In this document: piece by piece, positions 1 through 6,452 of the stretch
Numbering within the stretch: position 1 is the stretch's first letter
Layout of the letters: each line of letters starts with the position of its first letter
Source of the DNA: Novosphingobium sp.
GTDB taxonomy: Bacteria > Pseudomonadota > Alphaproteobacteria > Sphingomonadales > Sphingomonadaceae
Reading direction: 5' to 3'
Assembly (NCBI GenBank): GCA_020853995.1
Contig: JADYXV010000030.1
Location: forward strand, 1 to 21,129
DNA length: 21,129 nt
The notes under the pieces: model-generated
Seen by the model: the letters and a program-made list of their open reading frames with translations, nothing else
What the model was told of the DNA's origin: nothing
Databases searched by the model: none
Made by a program: the position numbers and the translations under genes

Positions 1-765
1 AATGACAGGGCCGACCATGGGGATGATGTCCAGCAGGCCTGCAATAATGGCCAAGCCACCCGATGCCGGAACGCCCAGCAACGAAAGTCCGCCCCAAGTC
101 AATGCGCCTACAACCAGGGATGAAATGGCCTGTCCCATCATCCAGCCGCGCAAACCGGCACCTGCATCATCCAAGGCCTGTGCGGCAACAGTTTCCGCCT
201 TTGTCGGGAGCAGCAACAGCAAGCCCCGACGATAGACGTCAGGGTTTCCGGCCATGAAGATGGCCCCCACGATCACCAGCAAAAGATCGGCAAGGCCACT
301 GCTGGCGGCAAGGGCATAGCCACCGGCCTGAGTCAGCAGGCGGGAAACATCTTCGCCGCCGACTTTGGCCAGTTCGCGCGCGCGCTCGCCCATCCCGTAA
401 TTGTTAAGGAAGTTCTCTATGCCCTGAAGCGCAGCCGGGACGGTCTGCTTGATCGTATCAAATTCGTTGGCCAGTTGTGTGCCGAACAAAATGAAGCTGC
501 CGATGAATACGGCAAACAACCCGATGACCGACAGGATCAGGCTGAACGTCCGGCCGAGGCCGGTAACACGGCCAATCCTGCTCGCAATCGCATCAAACAC
601 TGCGCCCAGTACAATCGCGGCAAATACCAGCATGAAAAAGCGGTTAAGCTCGATCATCAGCCAGAACGTGCCAATAATGGCCACAACGATCACCGTTGAT
701 ACGGCCACTTGCCCAAAGCCGAAGGCTTGTCGGGGTGGCGTAACGCTATTTTCGTGCTGGTTCAT
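1..765 (-). CDS. AI-2E family transporter (PerM/YdiK/TqsA-like permease), C-terminus cut by window edge
   Basis: The minus strand is open from ATG at 765 to the left edge (255 codons, no stop), so this is the N-terminal part of a protein usually about 340-370 residues long. It starts MNQHENSV. Two hydrophobic helices lie at about residues 20-60, a third at about 70-100 and another at about 150-175, and a Gly-rich hydrophobic block near 215-255 ends in LLDIIPMVGPVI. The block GWMMGQAISSLVVGAL followed by LLDIIPMVGP is typical of the AI-2E_transport family (PF01594). Family members are inner-membrane permeases, some linked to export of the autoinducer AI-2, others to ion or metabolite efflux, so the substrate cannot be named. 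No strong ribosome-binding site is visible before the ATG. The gene follows the HNH gene on the same strand after a 92-base gap. The family call is firm; the role is not. Confidence 0.88.
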   Translation of the reverse strand, partial: MNQHENSVTPPRQAFGFGQVAVSTVIVVAIIGTFWLMIELNRFFMLVFAAIVLGAVFDAIASRIGRVTGLGRTFSLILSVIGLFAVFIGSFILFGTQLANEFDTIKQTVPAALQGIENFLNNYGMGERARELAKVGGEDVSRLLTQAGGYALAASSGLADLLLVIVGAIFMAGNPDVYRRGLLLLLPTKAETVAAQALDDAGAGLRGWMMGQAISSLVVGALTWGGLSLLGVPASGGLAIIAGLLDIIPMVGPVI

Positions 766-822
766 GCGAAATTGATACCGTGATTTTCAGGGTTTGAGGA
801 GTGGCCAAAGAACACGCGCCCC

Positions 823-834
823 GAACCATGGTTC
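823..834. promoter_or_regulatory. 12-bp perfect palindrome upstream of the AI-2E transporter gene
   Basis: GAACCATGGTTC is a perfect 12-bp palindrome in the 92-base gap between the HNH gene and the permease gene, about 58 bases before the permease ATG. It could be an operator for a dimeric regulator. With no second copy seen, it could equally be chance. Confidence 0.2.
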
Positions 835-857
835 CACTTGGCGGGCGTCAAATAAAT

Positions 858-1196
858 CTAGCGCTTCTTCTTGGCTGTTGTGGCGGTGAAATCGGGATCC
901 TTGTTGGCCACCCAGTCCACGAATTTGCGTACGGTCGGATTGGCCAGAAGGCCGTCAACATCCATACCGTGGCGTTGCAATTCCGAATTGGTGAAATTTG
1001 CGATCAACGTCTGCTGGCAGATGGGATGCATCGGTACCACATCACGGCCGCCCCGGCTTTTGGGAACGGGATGGTGCCACACCACCGTCTTTCCCGTCGG
1101 CCGGCCGCATAACCAGCATGGCGGCACAATAACGGGAACCTCGTCCTCGTCGGGCAAGTCTTCATACGAACCGTGCTTTGAATGTTTGCGGGCCAT
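858..1196 (-). CDS. Small HNH endonuclease-like protein
   Basis: The product is 112 aa from ATG at 1196. A zinc-finger-like CWLCGRP (about residues 27-33) is followed by VVWHHPVPKSRGGRD (about 38-52) and then HPICQQTLIANFTN (about 57-70). This spacing of CxxC, a His pair and a late His plus Cys is that of compact HNH proteins, in which the HH pair supplies the general base and a metal ligand. The ends are charged, and the C-terminus is Lys-rich (TTAKKKR), which fits nucleic-acid binding. Such short stand-alone HNH proteins are common on alphaproteobacterial chromosomes and have no settled role. No phage or restriction genes lie next to it. A weak AGG lies about 8 bases before the start. The fold call is good; nuclease activity is inferred. 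Confidence 0.75.
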   Translation of the reverse strand: MARKHSKHGSYEDLPDEDEVPVIVPPCWLCGRPTGKTVVWHHPVPKSRGGRDVVPMHPICQQTLIANFTNSELQRHGMDVDGLLANPTVRKFVDWVANKDPDFTATTAKKKR

Positions 1197-1278
1197 GCGT
1201 CTGCCTGATGTTACAATGTCAGCGCCTTACCGCACACGAAGAGCGCGCTGGCAAGGAATTGTCGATTGGGATTTTGCC

Positions 1279-2436
1279 TCAGACGGTGTGGGCCACGCCC
1301 ATCAGGCACGTTGCCTGACTGGAAAGGGTTCCGCCATTGCCATGCGCCAGCGCGATTTCTGCGCCTGCAATTTGCCGGGCACCTGCCTCGTTACGCAACT
1401 GGCGGATGGATTCCACCATGGTGAACAATCCGTACATGCCGGGGTGGCAGAATGATAACCCGCCGCCATTGGTGTTGACTGGCAAGGTGCCGCCCGGAGA
1501 AATCGCGCCGCTGGCAATAAAGGGCCCGCCTTCACCCTTTCTGCAAAAGCCTAGATCTTCGAGGAACAGGATCGTGTTGATGGTAAAAGCATCATAGACG
1601 TTCACCACATCAACATCGGCAACGGTCAAGCCCGCCTGGGCAAAGGCGCGCGCGCCTGATTCCGTGGCTGCGGTTACGGTCAGATCATCAAGTTGGGAAA
1701 TTTCCGAATGCCACGTTGCCGAAGCTACGCCCAGCAACGAGATTGGCGGCTTGCGCAAATCCTTTGCGCGATCGGCCCGCGTCATGACGACGGCGGCAGC
1801 GCCATCTGTTACCAGGCAGCAATCTGCCACGCGCAAAGGGTCGGCGATCAATCGGGTTGAAAGCGCATCATCAATCGACAACGGCCCTTGGCGGAATGCT
1901 TCCGGATTGAGGTTGGCCCATTGTCGCGCCGACACGGCGACCGATGCCAATTGTTCGGGCGTGGTGCCATAGACGTGCATATGCCGCGATGCCGCCAGTG
2001 CATAGGACGCAACGGGATTGTTCGGGCGATAGGGGTGTTCGAACACTGAGGGGGCCTGCGCGCTGACAAGCTTGCCCGCACCCGTACGCTGGTTGCTGCC
2101 ATAGACGATCAACGCATAATCGATCAGCCCCGCATCCAGCGCCAGCGCCGCCCATTCCACGTGGCCGAAAAAGGCCGATCCGCCGGTGCGGCTGTTGTTG
2201 GTCATCTTGGGACGGATGCCGTAATATTCGGCGATGCTCAGGCCTGACAGGAAATCTGCCGGTAAGCATATGAAAAGGCCATCAATCTGGGATAGTGACA
2301 GCCCGGCATCTTCAACTGCCAGCCGACCGGCTTCTGCCGCCAGTTCCATTGCGGTGTAGCCCGGTGCTTCTCCGCAGCCGAATGTTGCAGCGCCGACAAA
2401 AGCCGTCTTTCCGCGCAAATTGTTGCCAACGCTCAC
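1279..2436 (-). CDS. Thiolase-fold protein, SCP2/Ltp2-like, lacking the usual N-terminal catalytic Cys
   Basis: The product is 385 aa from a GTG start that overlaps the stop of the upstream DUF35 gene (GTGA). It has the two-lobed thiolase layout: an N-lobe ending in DYALIVYGSNQRTGAG (about 106-121) and a C-lobe with VNVYDAF (about 278-284) and NTNGGGLSFCHPGMYG (about 321-336), which carries the conserved His331. At the place of the nucleophilic Cys of true thiolases (normally a CxSG-like motif) the protein reads NNSRTGGSAFFGH (about 80-92), with no Cys. This is typical of the thiolase-like subfamily that includes the steroid side-chain retro-aldolase Ltp2, which works with a DUF35 partner. 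A retro-aldol or CoA-ester lyase role on a sterol- or isoprenoid-like chain is thus more likely than acetyl transfer. The substrate is unknown. Confidence 0.85.
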   Translation of the reverse strand: MSVGNNLRGKTAFVGAATFGCGEAPGYTAMELAAEAGRLAVEDAGLSLSQIDGLFICLPADFLSGLSIAEYYGIRPKMTNNSRTGGSAFFGHVEWAALALDAGLIDYALIVYGSNQRTGAGKLVSAQAPSVFEHPYRPNNPVASYALAASRHMHVYGTTPEQLASVAVSARQWANLNPEAFRQGPLSIDDALSTRLIADPLRVADCCLVTDGAAAVVMTRADRAKDLRKPPISLLGVASATWHSEISQLDDLTVTAATESGARAFAQAGLTVADVDVVNVYDAFTINTILFLEDLGFCRKGEGGPFIASGAISPGGTLPVNTNGGGLSFCHPGMYGLFTMVESIRQLRNEAGARQIAGAEIALAHGNGGTLSSQATCLMGVAHTV

Positions 2437-2810
2437 GCCGCTGTCTCCGGTTCGAAGACAAGGATCTTGGCGTCATCCGGGCCATCCACGATGCATGCGC
2501 GGACACGCATGCCGATGCGTACGGCCTCTGGTGCGATGCCTTGGACGTGCGTCATCATGCGCGGGCCTTCATCCAGTTCAACGATAGCGATATTCACATC
2601 AGCAGCAGGTGGTCTCATCCGCTTTACCGTGGTGGCATAAACCGTCCCAAGCCCGCTTGGTGCAGCCCATTCCATGTCTGTGGCGCCCGTTTTCGGGGCA
2701 ATCATCCGCGGGTAATAGACCCATTCGTCAGTGCTGGGCGAATGCTGGAGCATGAAGCGGCCTTCTGTCAGATGGCGAAAATACGTCGCGGTTGGCGCTT
2801 CCTGCGTCAA
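2433..2810 (-). CDS. DUF35 OB-fold protein without zinc-ribbon cysteines, partner of the thiolase-fold protein
   Basis: The TTG start at 2810 is chosen because AGGAG sits six bases upstream; it gives a 125-aa product beginning TQEAPTATYFRHLTEG. The ATG at 2840 (135 aa) is in frame but has no ribosome-binding site. An N-terminal helix is followed by a ribbon-like stretch WVYYPRMIAPKTGATDMEW and an OB-fold stretch (GTVYATTVKR, NIAIVELDEGPRMMTHV, VRACIV, ILVFEPE). DUF35 proteins usually begin with a CxxC...CxxC ribbon. Here all the Cys positions are replaced, as in a known Cys-less subgroup. DUF35 proteins assemble with thiolase-fold partners (ChsH2 DUF35 domain with Ltp2; archaeal HMG-CoA synthase/thiolase complexes). 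The GTGA overlap with the next gene supports one complex. Confidence 0.82.
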   Translation of the reverse strand: MTQEAPTATYFRHLTEGRFMLQHSPSTDEWVYYPRMIAPKTGATDMEWAAPSGLGTVYATTVKRMRPPAADVNIAIVELDEGPRMMTHVQGIAPEAVRIGMRVRACIVDGPDDAKILVFEPETAA

Positions 2811-2821
2811 AGCATTCTCCT
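2811..2821 (-). promoter_or_regulatory. Ribosome-binding site that favours the TTG start of the DUF35 gene
   Basis: On the minus strand AGGAG (2821-2817) stands six bases before TTG at 2810. The upstream ATG at 2840 has only pyrimidine-rich sequence before it. Confidence 0.5.
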
Positions 2822-2910
2822 GCGTTCTGTGTCGCTTCATGTACGGACCAAACTGTTTCCTAGCAGTCCATTACAGCAATCCAAGCACACAATGCGCGTT
2901 GCAGCAAATC

Positions 2911-2933
2911 GCCGCTCTGGCTGCCGTAGCGGC
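2911..2933. other. Hairpin in the divergent promoter region
   Basis: GCCGCT (2911-2916) and AGCGGC (2928-2933) form a 6-bp stem with an 11-base loop. CCAAGC (2881-2886) can instead pair with GCTTGG (2932-2937), sharing bases with the first stem, so two mutually exclusive stems are possible in the leader of the gntA-like gene. No known riboswitch motif was recognised, and chance is a real possibility. Confidence 0.22.
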
Positions 2934-2996
2934 TTGGTGCCATCGGAACCGCCCGCCGCCTGGTTCGTTCAAAAGGGCTGAGAGGAAGGTGCCAAG

Positions 2997-3683
2997 ATGT
3001 TGGTTGATGAACAGGCGCAAGCCAGCGCGGAAGATGCGCTGTTTGAAACAATTGCTGCACCGGCGTTTCCTTGCGTCGGAGCCAAATCGGCGATGGCGCG
3101 TGGCAGTTTGAAGGTGCTTGCGTGCCACAGTCTTGATAGCAACTGGGATGATTTACGGATACATCAGGCACTGCTTGATTGGGCCGGAGAGTATCGCGCC
3201 GATCCTACCGGTTTGCGCAGTCTGGCTGTGTCGTTTGCCGGACCCGATATTCTTGACGAGGCACGTTTCGAAGACCTGATGTGGCAACGAATCCAGTCGT
3301 TTGCCGATAAAGATGCGTGGCTGGGTCAGCCATACGATCACCGCGTGAGCGCAGATCCGTCTGATCCGCACTTTTCGCTCAGCTTTGGTGGTGAGGCATT
3401 TTTCGTCGTCGGACTGCATCCTGCAGCATCGCGCCCGGCGCGGCGGTTTCCGCGTCCGACACTGGTGTTCAACCTTCACGACCAGTTCGAACGACTGCGT
3501 GACGAAGGCCGTTATGACAAGATGCGTGCGCGCATTCTGGATCGTGACATTGCGCTTGCAGGTGACATCAATCCCATGCTTGCCCGCCACGGCGAGGCTA
3601 GCGAAGCCGCGCAATATAGCGGCCGGCTGGTCGATGATGACTGGCGGTGCCCCTTTAGCGACAAGCGCGGTCCGGGAGCATGA
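2997..3683 (+). CDS. YqcI/YcgG family protein, GntA-like heme-dependent guanidine N-hydroxylase
   Basis: The product is 228 aa from ATG at 2997, with AGGAAGG about seven bases upstream. Family hallmarks are FPCVGAKSA (about 24-32), GLHPAASRPARRFPRP followed by LVFNLHDQFERLR (about 138-170), RDIALAGDINPML (about 189-201), HGEASEAAQYSGR and a C-terminal WRCPF. This is the YqcI/YcgG family (PF08892). Its best-known member, cyanobacterial GntA, is a heme enzyme that N-hydroxylates the guanidine precursor of guanitoxin. The other guanitoxin genes are absent here, so this protein probably acts on a different guanidine- or amine-bearing substrate. The gene overlaps the DUF1989 gene by ATGA, so the two are made together. 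The family call is firm; the reaction is inferred from the family. Confidence 0.85.
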   Translation: MLVDEQAQASAEDALFETIAAPAFPCVGAKSAMARGSLKVLACHSLDSNWDDLRIHQALLDWAGEYRADPTGLRSLAVSFAGPDILDEARFEDLMWQRIQSFADKDAWLGQPYDHRVSADPSDPHFSLSFGGEAFFVVGLHPAASRPARRFPRPTLVFNLHDQFERLRDEGRYDKMRARILDRDIALAGDINPMLARHGEASEAAQYSGRLVDDDWRCPFSDKRGPGA

Positions 3684-4267
3684 CACTGCATGAAATCGCG
3701 CCGCGTACCGGCATCGCCTTCGGCCTTGATGCGGGCCAGATTTTGCGCGTCATTGATCCGCGCGGGGTTCAGGTTAGTGATCTTCTGGCATTCGCAGCAG
3801 AGGACGTGCGGGAAGTTATTTCGGCCGGACGGACATTCGATTATGAAGAGACCATCCGTTTGACGACAGGCAATGTCATATGGTCGAACCGCTCCAATCC
3901 GATGCTGGAAATCATCGAAGATACTGTCGGATGCCATGACTTCTTGCTGACCCCGTGCAGCGAGGCGACGTTCCGGCACTTTTATCCGACCGAGGCTGTC
4001 CATCGCGGCTGCTTTGGCAATCTGGCTGAGGCACTTGCCCCCTATGGCGTCGAACCCGATGCGATCCCCGTTGCTTTCAACATTTTCATGAACGTGCCGG
4101 TGGATGGGAAAACGGGCAGGATCGAAGTTTTGCCTCCCGTCAGCAAGGCGGGCGATTTCGTGCGTTTGCAGGCAAAGCGCGATCTGATCATCGGGCTGAC
4201 GGCATGTTCGGCGGGCGCTTCGAATGGCGGCAGTTTCAAGCCGATCCACTTCTGTATCGAAAGCTAG
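3680..4267 (+). CDS. DUF1989 (urea carboxylase-associated / carboxyguanidine deiminase-like) protein
   Basis: The product is 195 aa, starting within the stop of the GntA-like gene (ATGA). DUF1989 (PF09347) motifs are VSDLLAF (about 32-38), GCHDFLLTPCSE (about 84-95), HRGCFGNL (about 108-115), FNIFMNVP (about 133-140) and LTACSAGASNGG followed by KPI (about 173-189). Cys85, His86, Cys93 and Cys176 lie at conserved, probably metal-binding or catalytic, positions. Two members of this family (CgdA/CgdB) form carboxyguanidine deiminase in guanidine breakdown, and others sit beside urea carboxylase. No carboxylase gene is in view. Pairing with a GntA-like N-hydroxylase suggests a two-step path on a guanidine or ureido compound. 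The gene lies 39 bases from the converging receiver gene. Confidence 0.82.
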   Translation: MTLHEIAPRTGIAFGLDAGQILRVIDPRGVQVSDLLAFAAEDVREVISAGRTFDYEETIRLTTGNVIWSNRSNPMLEIIEDTVGCHDFLLTPCSEATFRHFYPTEAVHRGCFGNLAEALAPYGVEPDAIPVAFNIFMNVPVDGKTGRIEVLPPVSKAGDFVRLQAKRDLIIGLTACSAGASNGGSFKPIHFCIES

Positions 4268-4306
4268 CCCGTATGATTGATCAGACCGGTGTAAAGGGTG
4301 CCAGCT

Positions 4307-4663
4307 TTACGGATGAATGCCCCATTGCCGGATCAAACCCAGGACGTGCTCGCATCGATACGGTTTTTGCAGGAAATGCTCGCTGTCAGTCAATGGCCGC
4401 GTGGTTTCGGAATATCCTGTGGCATAGATTACGCGTATCTCGGGCAGGATATCTCCGGCCAAGCGGCCCAATTCCCATCCATCGACCGTTCCTGGCAGTC
4501 TGACGTCTGTGAACAGCACGTCAAACATCGTGCCATTTTTCAGCATGACGAGGGCTTCTTCGGCATTTGCAGCCTGTTCGACGGTATAGCCGGCGTCGGA
4601 AAACTCGTCCACCGCCAGCTCCCGCAGCAATCCTTCATCTTCAACAATCAGCACACGCGCCAT
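4307..4663 (-). CDS. Single-domain response regulator (CheY-like receiver)
   Basis: The product is 118 aa, one receiver domain with no output domain. It has the acidic pair E8/D9 in VLIVEDEGLLRE, the phospho-acceptor D53 in VLFTDVRLPG, T82 in IYATGYSE and K100 in FLQKPYR. It follows the kinase gene with only two bases between them, so it is very likely the kinase's own partner. Lacking a DNA-binding domain, it must act by protein contact, by passing phosphate on, or as a phosphate sink. Proteins of this shape (LPGTVDGWEL, ATGYSE) are common next to soluble-style alphaproteobacterial kinases. Confidence 0.92.
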   Translation of the reverse strand: MARVLIVEDEGLLRELAVDEFSDAGYTVEQAANAEEALVMLKNGTMFDVLFTDVRLPGTVDGWELGRLAGDILPEIRVIYATGYSETTRPLTDSEHFLQKPYRCEHVLGLIRQWGIHP

Positions 4664-4665
4664 TC

Positions 4666-5793
4666 TTAGCCCCCGATGTCTCCGGCAAACAAAAGCCGCA
4701 CCGTCGTTCCGGTTCCCACTCTCGACTCAAAAATCAGCCTTCCACCGGTCTGGGTCACAAAACCGTAGACCTGGCTTAGGCCCAGACCTGTGCCTGATCC
4801 AACGGGTTTGGTGGTGAAGAAGGGTTCAGTCGCGCGGGCCAATGTCTCATCGGCCATGCCGCATCCGGTGTCGCTGATCGATAAGGCCACTTCGCCATCC
4901 GCACTGGCTTGCGTTGTTACCACCAGTTCGCCTTTGCCATCCATCGCATCACGCGCGTTCAGGGCAATGTTCAGGATGGCGCTTTCCAGCTGGTTGCGAT
5001 CCAGTTCAACCATCGGCAAGTGATCTGCCAATTCACAGCGCACTGCCACGTTCTCGCCCATGGTCCTCTCCAACAAGGCCATGATGTCACGGACAACGGT
5101 ATTCAGATCGACCGGATTGCGGCTCAACGGTTGCTTGCGCGCAAACGCCAGCAACTGGTTGGTCAATGTCGCGGCACGCTCGCTCGCCAAAAGCGCATTG
5201 TTGAGACTGCGCGATATCTGGGGTTGATCCGGCGCAACCCTCAATGCACGCTCAAGATTGCCGCTAATCACGGTCAGCAGGTTGTTAAAGTCATGGGCTA
5301 TACCGGCTGACAATTGGCCAACGGCTTGCAGCTTTTGCGATTGGCGCAACATTTCCTCTGCCCGTTCACGCTCTGCCACTTCAGCCTTGAGTTGGTCGAG
5401 CGCCACTTGCAATTGCCGGGGTGAGGGGAGCGCGACAAGCCTGGGCAACATTGGCCAAAGCGCAATGGCCGTGATAACCGAAACGACCGCTGTGAGGGCC
5501 TTGACCGCCCCTTCAAGGCCATAAGCCGGCACCCAAAGTACCACGATGCTCAGAACATGCGTCGTGCCGCAGGCAAGGATGAATGTCGCAAACAGGCCAA
5601 GTATCCAACCTGCCTCGACATCCTTTCGCCGCTTCAGGAAAAGCCACAACGCCACAGGTATTGAAAAATAAGCCAGCGCAATCAACGCGTCTGCCAGAAC
5701 ATGGGTCCAGATCAGGCGAGGGTCCCATAACAGGCAATATCCGTGGGGCGCCAAACCTTGTGCGAAAAGATAGTGTTGCAACCATTCAAACAT
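4666..5793 (-). CDS. Sensor histidine kinase with ETR1-type ethylene-binding membrane domain
   Basis: The product is 375 aa from ATG at 5793 (GAGG seven bases upstream). Three membrane helices (about 30-53, 62-88, 94-118) form an ETR1-like domain. The first holds DALIALAYFSIP (D35, Y42, I45, P46) and the second FILACGTTHVL (I72, C75, H79). In plant ETR1 the matching residues D25, Y32, I35, P36, I62, C65 and H69 bind Cu(I) and ethylene or are needed for signalling, and all are kept here. A short coiled linker (about 128-155) leads to the HisKA box LSAGIAHDFNNLL (H167), an N-box with NIALNARDAM, DTGCGM and GSGTGLGLS, so the ATPase is complete. There is no GAF or PAS domain. Ethylene is the obvious candidate ligand, but related bacterial domains are not all tested. 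Confidence 0.92.
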   Translation of the reverse strand: MFEWLQHYLFAQGLAPHGYCLLWDPRLIWTHVLADALIALAYFSIPVALWLFLKRRKDVEAGWILGLFATFILACGTTHVLSIVVLWVPAYGLEGAVKALTAVVSVITAIALWPMLPRLVALPSPRQLQVALDQLKAEVAERERAEEMLRQSQKLQAVGQLSAGIAHDFNNLLTVISGNLERALRVAPDQPQISRSLNNALLASERAATLTNQLLAFARKQPLSRNPVDLNTVVRDIMALLERTMGENVAVRCELADHLPMVELDRNQLESAILNIALNARDAMDGKGELVVTTQASADGEVALSISDTGCGMADETLARATEPFFTTKPVGSGTGLGLSQVYGFVTQTGGRLIFESRVGTGTTVRLLFAGDIGG

Positions 5794-6025
5794 CAGATGG
5801 CCTCAATTTCCCATCTTGTGAAACCCACCTCCTTCGGAAAGGCAAAGGTGATGGTGCGCGCGAAGCGTTAGTGCCCATAGGAATAGGCGCTAAGTTCATG
5901 ATGTCCATGCGATTTTTGTCACAAGTTTCAATGCCGCACCAACATTCCTGTGTGGCGTGATGTGCTATTTGCGCGTCCAACCGTGTCTTTTTGTGTCGAC
6001 AAGGCATGCTTGCACACGAAAAATG

Positions 6026-6034
6026 TGCTATGAT
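6026..6034 (+). promoter_or_regulatory. Extended -10 promoter element, possible leaderless start
   Basis: TGCTATGAT is a good extended -10 (TGn before TATGAT). Its expected transcription start is six to seven bases downstream, at about the ATG at 6041, and no Shine-Dalgarno sequence precedes that ATG. A leaderless message is therefore possible. No convincing -35 box at 17-bp spacing was found. Confidence 0.3.
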
Positions 6035-6040
6035 AACGAC

Positions 6041-6292
6041 ATGCAGATTACGCCGGGGTCACCTTCGGACAATCTTCGTTTGCGTGAAATCGCGACGATC
6101 CTGCAACGCGCCTATGCTGTAGCGCCAATCGATCCGCCCGTTTCGCCCGCTGATTTTCTGATGTCGGACATGCTGCTTGCGCTCGATAATCCGGAACTGT
6201 GCGATATTCTGCGCGAGATCAAGGATTTGCAGCTTGCGCAGCTACAGCGCCTTGAACGCCTGCTATCGCGCTATGCGGATAATGACACCTGA
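6041..6292 (+). CDS. Small hypothetical protein (83 aa)
   Basis: No family was recognised. From ATG at 6041 the product is 83 aa, predicted to be mostly helical, with a first helix LRLREIATILQRAY, a Pro-rich turn APIDPPVSPADF and a Leu-rich heptad-like tail ILREIKDLQLAQLQRLERLL that could form a coiled coil. There is no signal peptide and no Cys-rich motif. Codon use looks like that of the neighbours, with G/C-rich third positions. An in-frame ATG further upstream (5957) would add residues that do not look protein-like. The gene is divergent from the ethylene-receptor-like kinase (247-base gap) and just ahead of the secretion operon, but has its own predicted terminator and so need not be part of it. 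Confidence 0.6.
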   Translation: MQITPGSPSDNLRLREIATILQRAYAVAPIDPPVSPADFLMSDMLLALDNPELCDILREIKDLQLAQLQRLERLLSRYADNDT

Positions 6293-6316
6293 CAGGGCCA
6301 AACGGGCTGTCGATTT
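6291..6316 (+). terminator. Weak Rho-independent terminator candidate after the 83-aa gene
   Basis: GACAG (6291-6295) pairs with CTGTC (6307-6311), with an extra CC/GG pair inside after a bulge. The run ATTTTT follows directly. The stem is short, so the call is tentative. Confidence 0.35.
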
Positions 6317-6345
6317 TTGCCGCTTTCCCGATAGATAATTATATT
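6317..6345 (+). promoter_or_regulatory. Predicted sigma-70-type promoter of the TpsB-TpsA-CHAT operon
   Basis: TTGCCG (6317-6322) and TATATT (6340-6345) are separated by exactly 17 bp in a locally AT-rich patch (GATAGATAATTATATT). The start point would be near 6352, leaving a leader of about 100 bases before the tpsB ATG. Confidence 0.4.
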
Positions 6346-6380
6346 TCTGCATCATGGCTGCAGGGTTTGCGCAAGCCGGT

Positions 6381-6397
6381 CGTTAACGCTAACGTTA
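6381..6397. promoter_or_regulatory. Two adjacent 8-bp palindromes in the operon leader
   Basis: CGTTAACG (6381-6388) and TAACGTTA (6390-6397) are both perfect palindromes one base apart, just downstream of the predicted operon promoter. They could be an operator where a bound repressor would block transcription. No known regulator site was recognised. Confidence 0.3.
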
Positions 6398-6452
6398 TGG
6401 CAACATAAAAATGTGACGGGTCGCCTCAGGCATTACATGACGGGGCGTCAGC

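Noticed and set aside
2841..2996. Possible guanidine riboswitch ahead of the GntA-like gene
   Set aside because: One ACGG is present, but not the paired ACGR hairpins of guanidine-II, and nothing resembles the guanidine-I or guanidine-III cores. Only short alternative stems are seen.
3512..4249. Minus-strand open frame of 245 codons
   Set aside because: It is antisense to the GntA-like/DUF1989 pair, whose family motifs are unmistakable on the plus strand.
6009..6034. -35/-10 pair TTGCAC and TATGAT before the 83-aa gene
   Set aside because: The spacing is only 13 bp, too short for a sigma-70 promoter. Only the extended -10 is kept.
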